A stretch of 6,494 nt of DNA, from positions 1 through 6,494 of the forward strand of contig JBBPZZ010000165.1 in the NCBI GenBank assembly GCA_038198445.1, read 5' to 3'. Each line of letters begins with the position of its first letter. Positions within the stretch are counted from its first letter, which is position 1. The position numbers were made by a program, and so were the translations under genes. This DNA comes from JACDDK01 sp038198445 (lineage in GTDB: Bacteria; Actinomycetota; Rubrobacteria; Rubrobacterales; Rubrobacteraceae). Shown here piece after piece: positions 6,147 through 6,494 of the stretch. A model generated the notes under the pieces. It searched no databases. It had not been told where the DNA came from and worked only from the letters and a program-made list of their open reading frames with translations.

Positions 6147-6494
6147 ATGACAGACAGACGAGACAAGCTGCTCGTCCGAGAAGGCGAGCCAAGCCAAAAG
6201 ACCGAGAAGGGGTTGGAGATACCAGTACCCACGCCGGAAGATTTCTTCGGCGCACTCAAGAAAGCCGCTAAGAAGTCTCCGAGCGGGTTTTCTCAATCCG
6301 ATCTAAGAAAGCCACAAACAAACCCATCAACGCGCGAGGTTATCCAGGAAGCGCTCCACCTCAGGTATGCTCTCCAGCACATACTCCGCCGCGCTCTTCC
6401 TCCCCTCCTCCTCTTCCACATCTCCCACGTAGATGCCTATGCCTTTGGCTGTTGCTCCGCTCGTTGCTCCGCTTGTGCCTTTGAGCGCTTCGAA
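6147..6494 (+). CDS. Small conserved protein of unknown function, open at window edge
   Basis: ATG at 6147 follows AAGGGGGG (6135-6142) with a 4-base spacer, a strong Shine-Dalgarno. The product begins MTDRRDKLLVREGEPSQKTE and continues KGLEIPVPTPEDFFGALKKA. The core REGEPSQKTEKGLEIPVP followed by a D-F-x-x-x-L-x-K-A-A helix resembles a small basic protein I recall from actinobacteria, normally about 60-70 residues; its function is unknown to me. The conserved part ends near 6280. Beyond 6327 the frame stays open to the window edge (116 codons) but is codon-aligned antisense of the minus-strand gene there, so that tail is probably not natural: an original stop may have been lost by a small indel (a TAA lies in another frame at 6303). 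The 5' part of this gene overlaps the misleading antisense frame of copy 1. Confidence 0.58.
   Translation, partial: MTDRRDKLLVREGEPSQKTEKGLEIPVPTPEDFFGALKKAAKKSPSGFSQSDLRKPQTNPSTREVIQEALHLRYALQHILRRALPPLLLFHISHVDAYAFGCCSARCSACAFERFE
6327..6494 (-). CDS. C-terminal end of an unidentified protein (5' end outside window)
   Basis: On the minus strand the frame is open from the window edge to TGA at 6327-6329 and gives 55 residues: a flexible part GTSGATSGATAKG, then IGIYVGDVEEEEGRKSAAEY and VLESIPEVERFLDNLAR. The acidic helix and amphipathic VLESIPEVERFLDNL end have normal coding character, and rare codons are absent, supporting a real gene. I do not recognise the family. The protein's terminal helix could be a dimerisation or partner-binding segment, which is speculative. 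It converges with the small plus-strand gene. Confidence 0.55.
   Translation of the reverse strand, partial: FEALKGTSGATSGATAKGIGIYVGDVEEEEGRKSAAEYVLESIPEVERFLDNLAR
6451..6474. repeat. Tandem 12-bp repeat (two units)
   Basis: GTTGCTCCGCTC (6451-6462) is followed directly by GTTGCTCCGCTT (6463-6474), differing in one base. Read on the minus strand it encodes a duplicated SGAT-like linker (TSGATSGAT). The 12-base unit keeps the reading frame, so it is a coding microduplication. Confidence 0.85.

Noticed and set aside
5637..6296. Intact 219-residue minus-strand gene
   Set aside because: Its first 59 residues are antisense to the small plus-strand gene and its last 60 residues are out of frame with the family, so it is better read as a frameshifted pseudogene.
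1..6494. tRNA, rRNA, CRISPR array or riboswitch
   Set aside because: No regularly spaced repeats, cloverleaf arms or conserved RNA motifs were seen on either strand.

Overview
The window is moderately high-GC bacterial DNA with GTG starts and clear Shine-Dalgarno sites. The gene content (DUF3105 lipoprotein, ferritin-like protein, SRAP protein, PadR cassette) suggests an Actinomycetota chromosome. A Rubrobacter-like lineage is my best guess, from protein character only; no rRNA or marker gene confirms it.

Region 1 (1-3476) is compact and looks intact. The C-terminal end of an aldo/keto reductase (+) meets a convergent minus-strand series: a diiron ferritin-like protein, a DUF3105 lipoprotein, an SRAP (YedK/HMCES-type) abasic-site protein with all catalytic residues, a PadR-family repressor, and a two-helix membrane protein with a cytoplasmic winged-helix tail. 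The last two form an operon. A perfect 20-bp palindrome lies 45 bp upstream of its first gene and is the likely PadR operator. Iron storage or detoxification and abasic-site protection fit a general oxidative or DNA-damage theme, but only the PadR pair shows real functional coupling.

Region 2 (about 3620-5300) is a patchwork of gene pieces joined almost edge to edge: a LuxR helix-turn-helix remnant (-), the middle of a short-chain dehydrogenase (+), an internal piece of an IS5-type transposase (-, frameshifted), a nearly complete esterase of the LpqC/PHB-depolymerase type (-, 5' end replaced), and the C-terminal half of a TetR-type regulator (+). This looks like a degraded insertion and rearrangement site.

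Region 3 (about 5297-6119, -) holds two fused, frameshifted copies of one uncharacterised protein family, so the apparently intact 219-residue frame there is misleading. Region 4 (6147-6494) has a small plus-strand gene with a strong Shine-Dalgarno, left open at the window edge, and the C-terminus of a minus-strand gene of unknown function containing a tandem 12-bp repeat.

I see no convincing novel defence or mobile system. The most interesting items are the PadR/membrane-winged-helix cassette with its palindrome, the mosaic of relics, and the fused duplicate pseudogene. No tRNA, rRNA, CRISPR array or riboswitch is visible.
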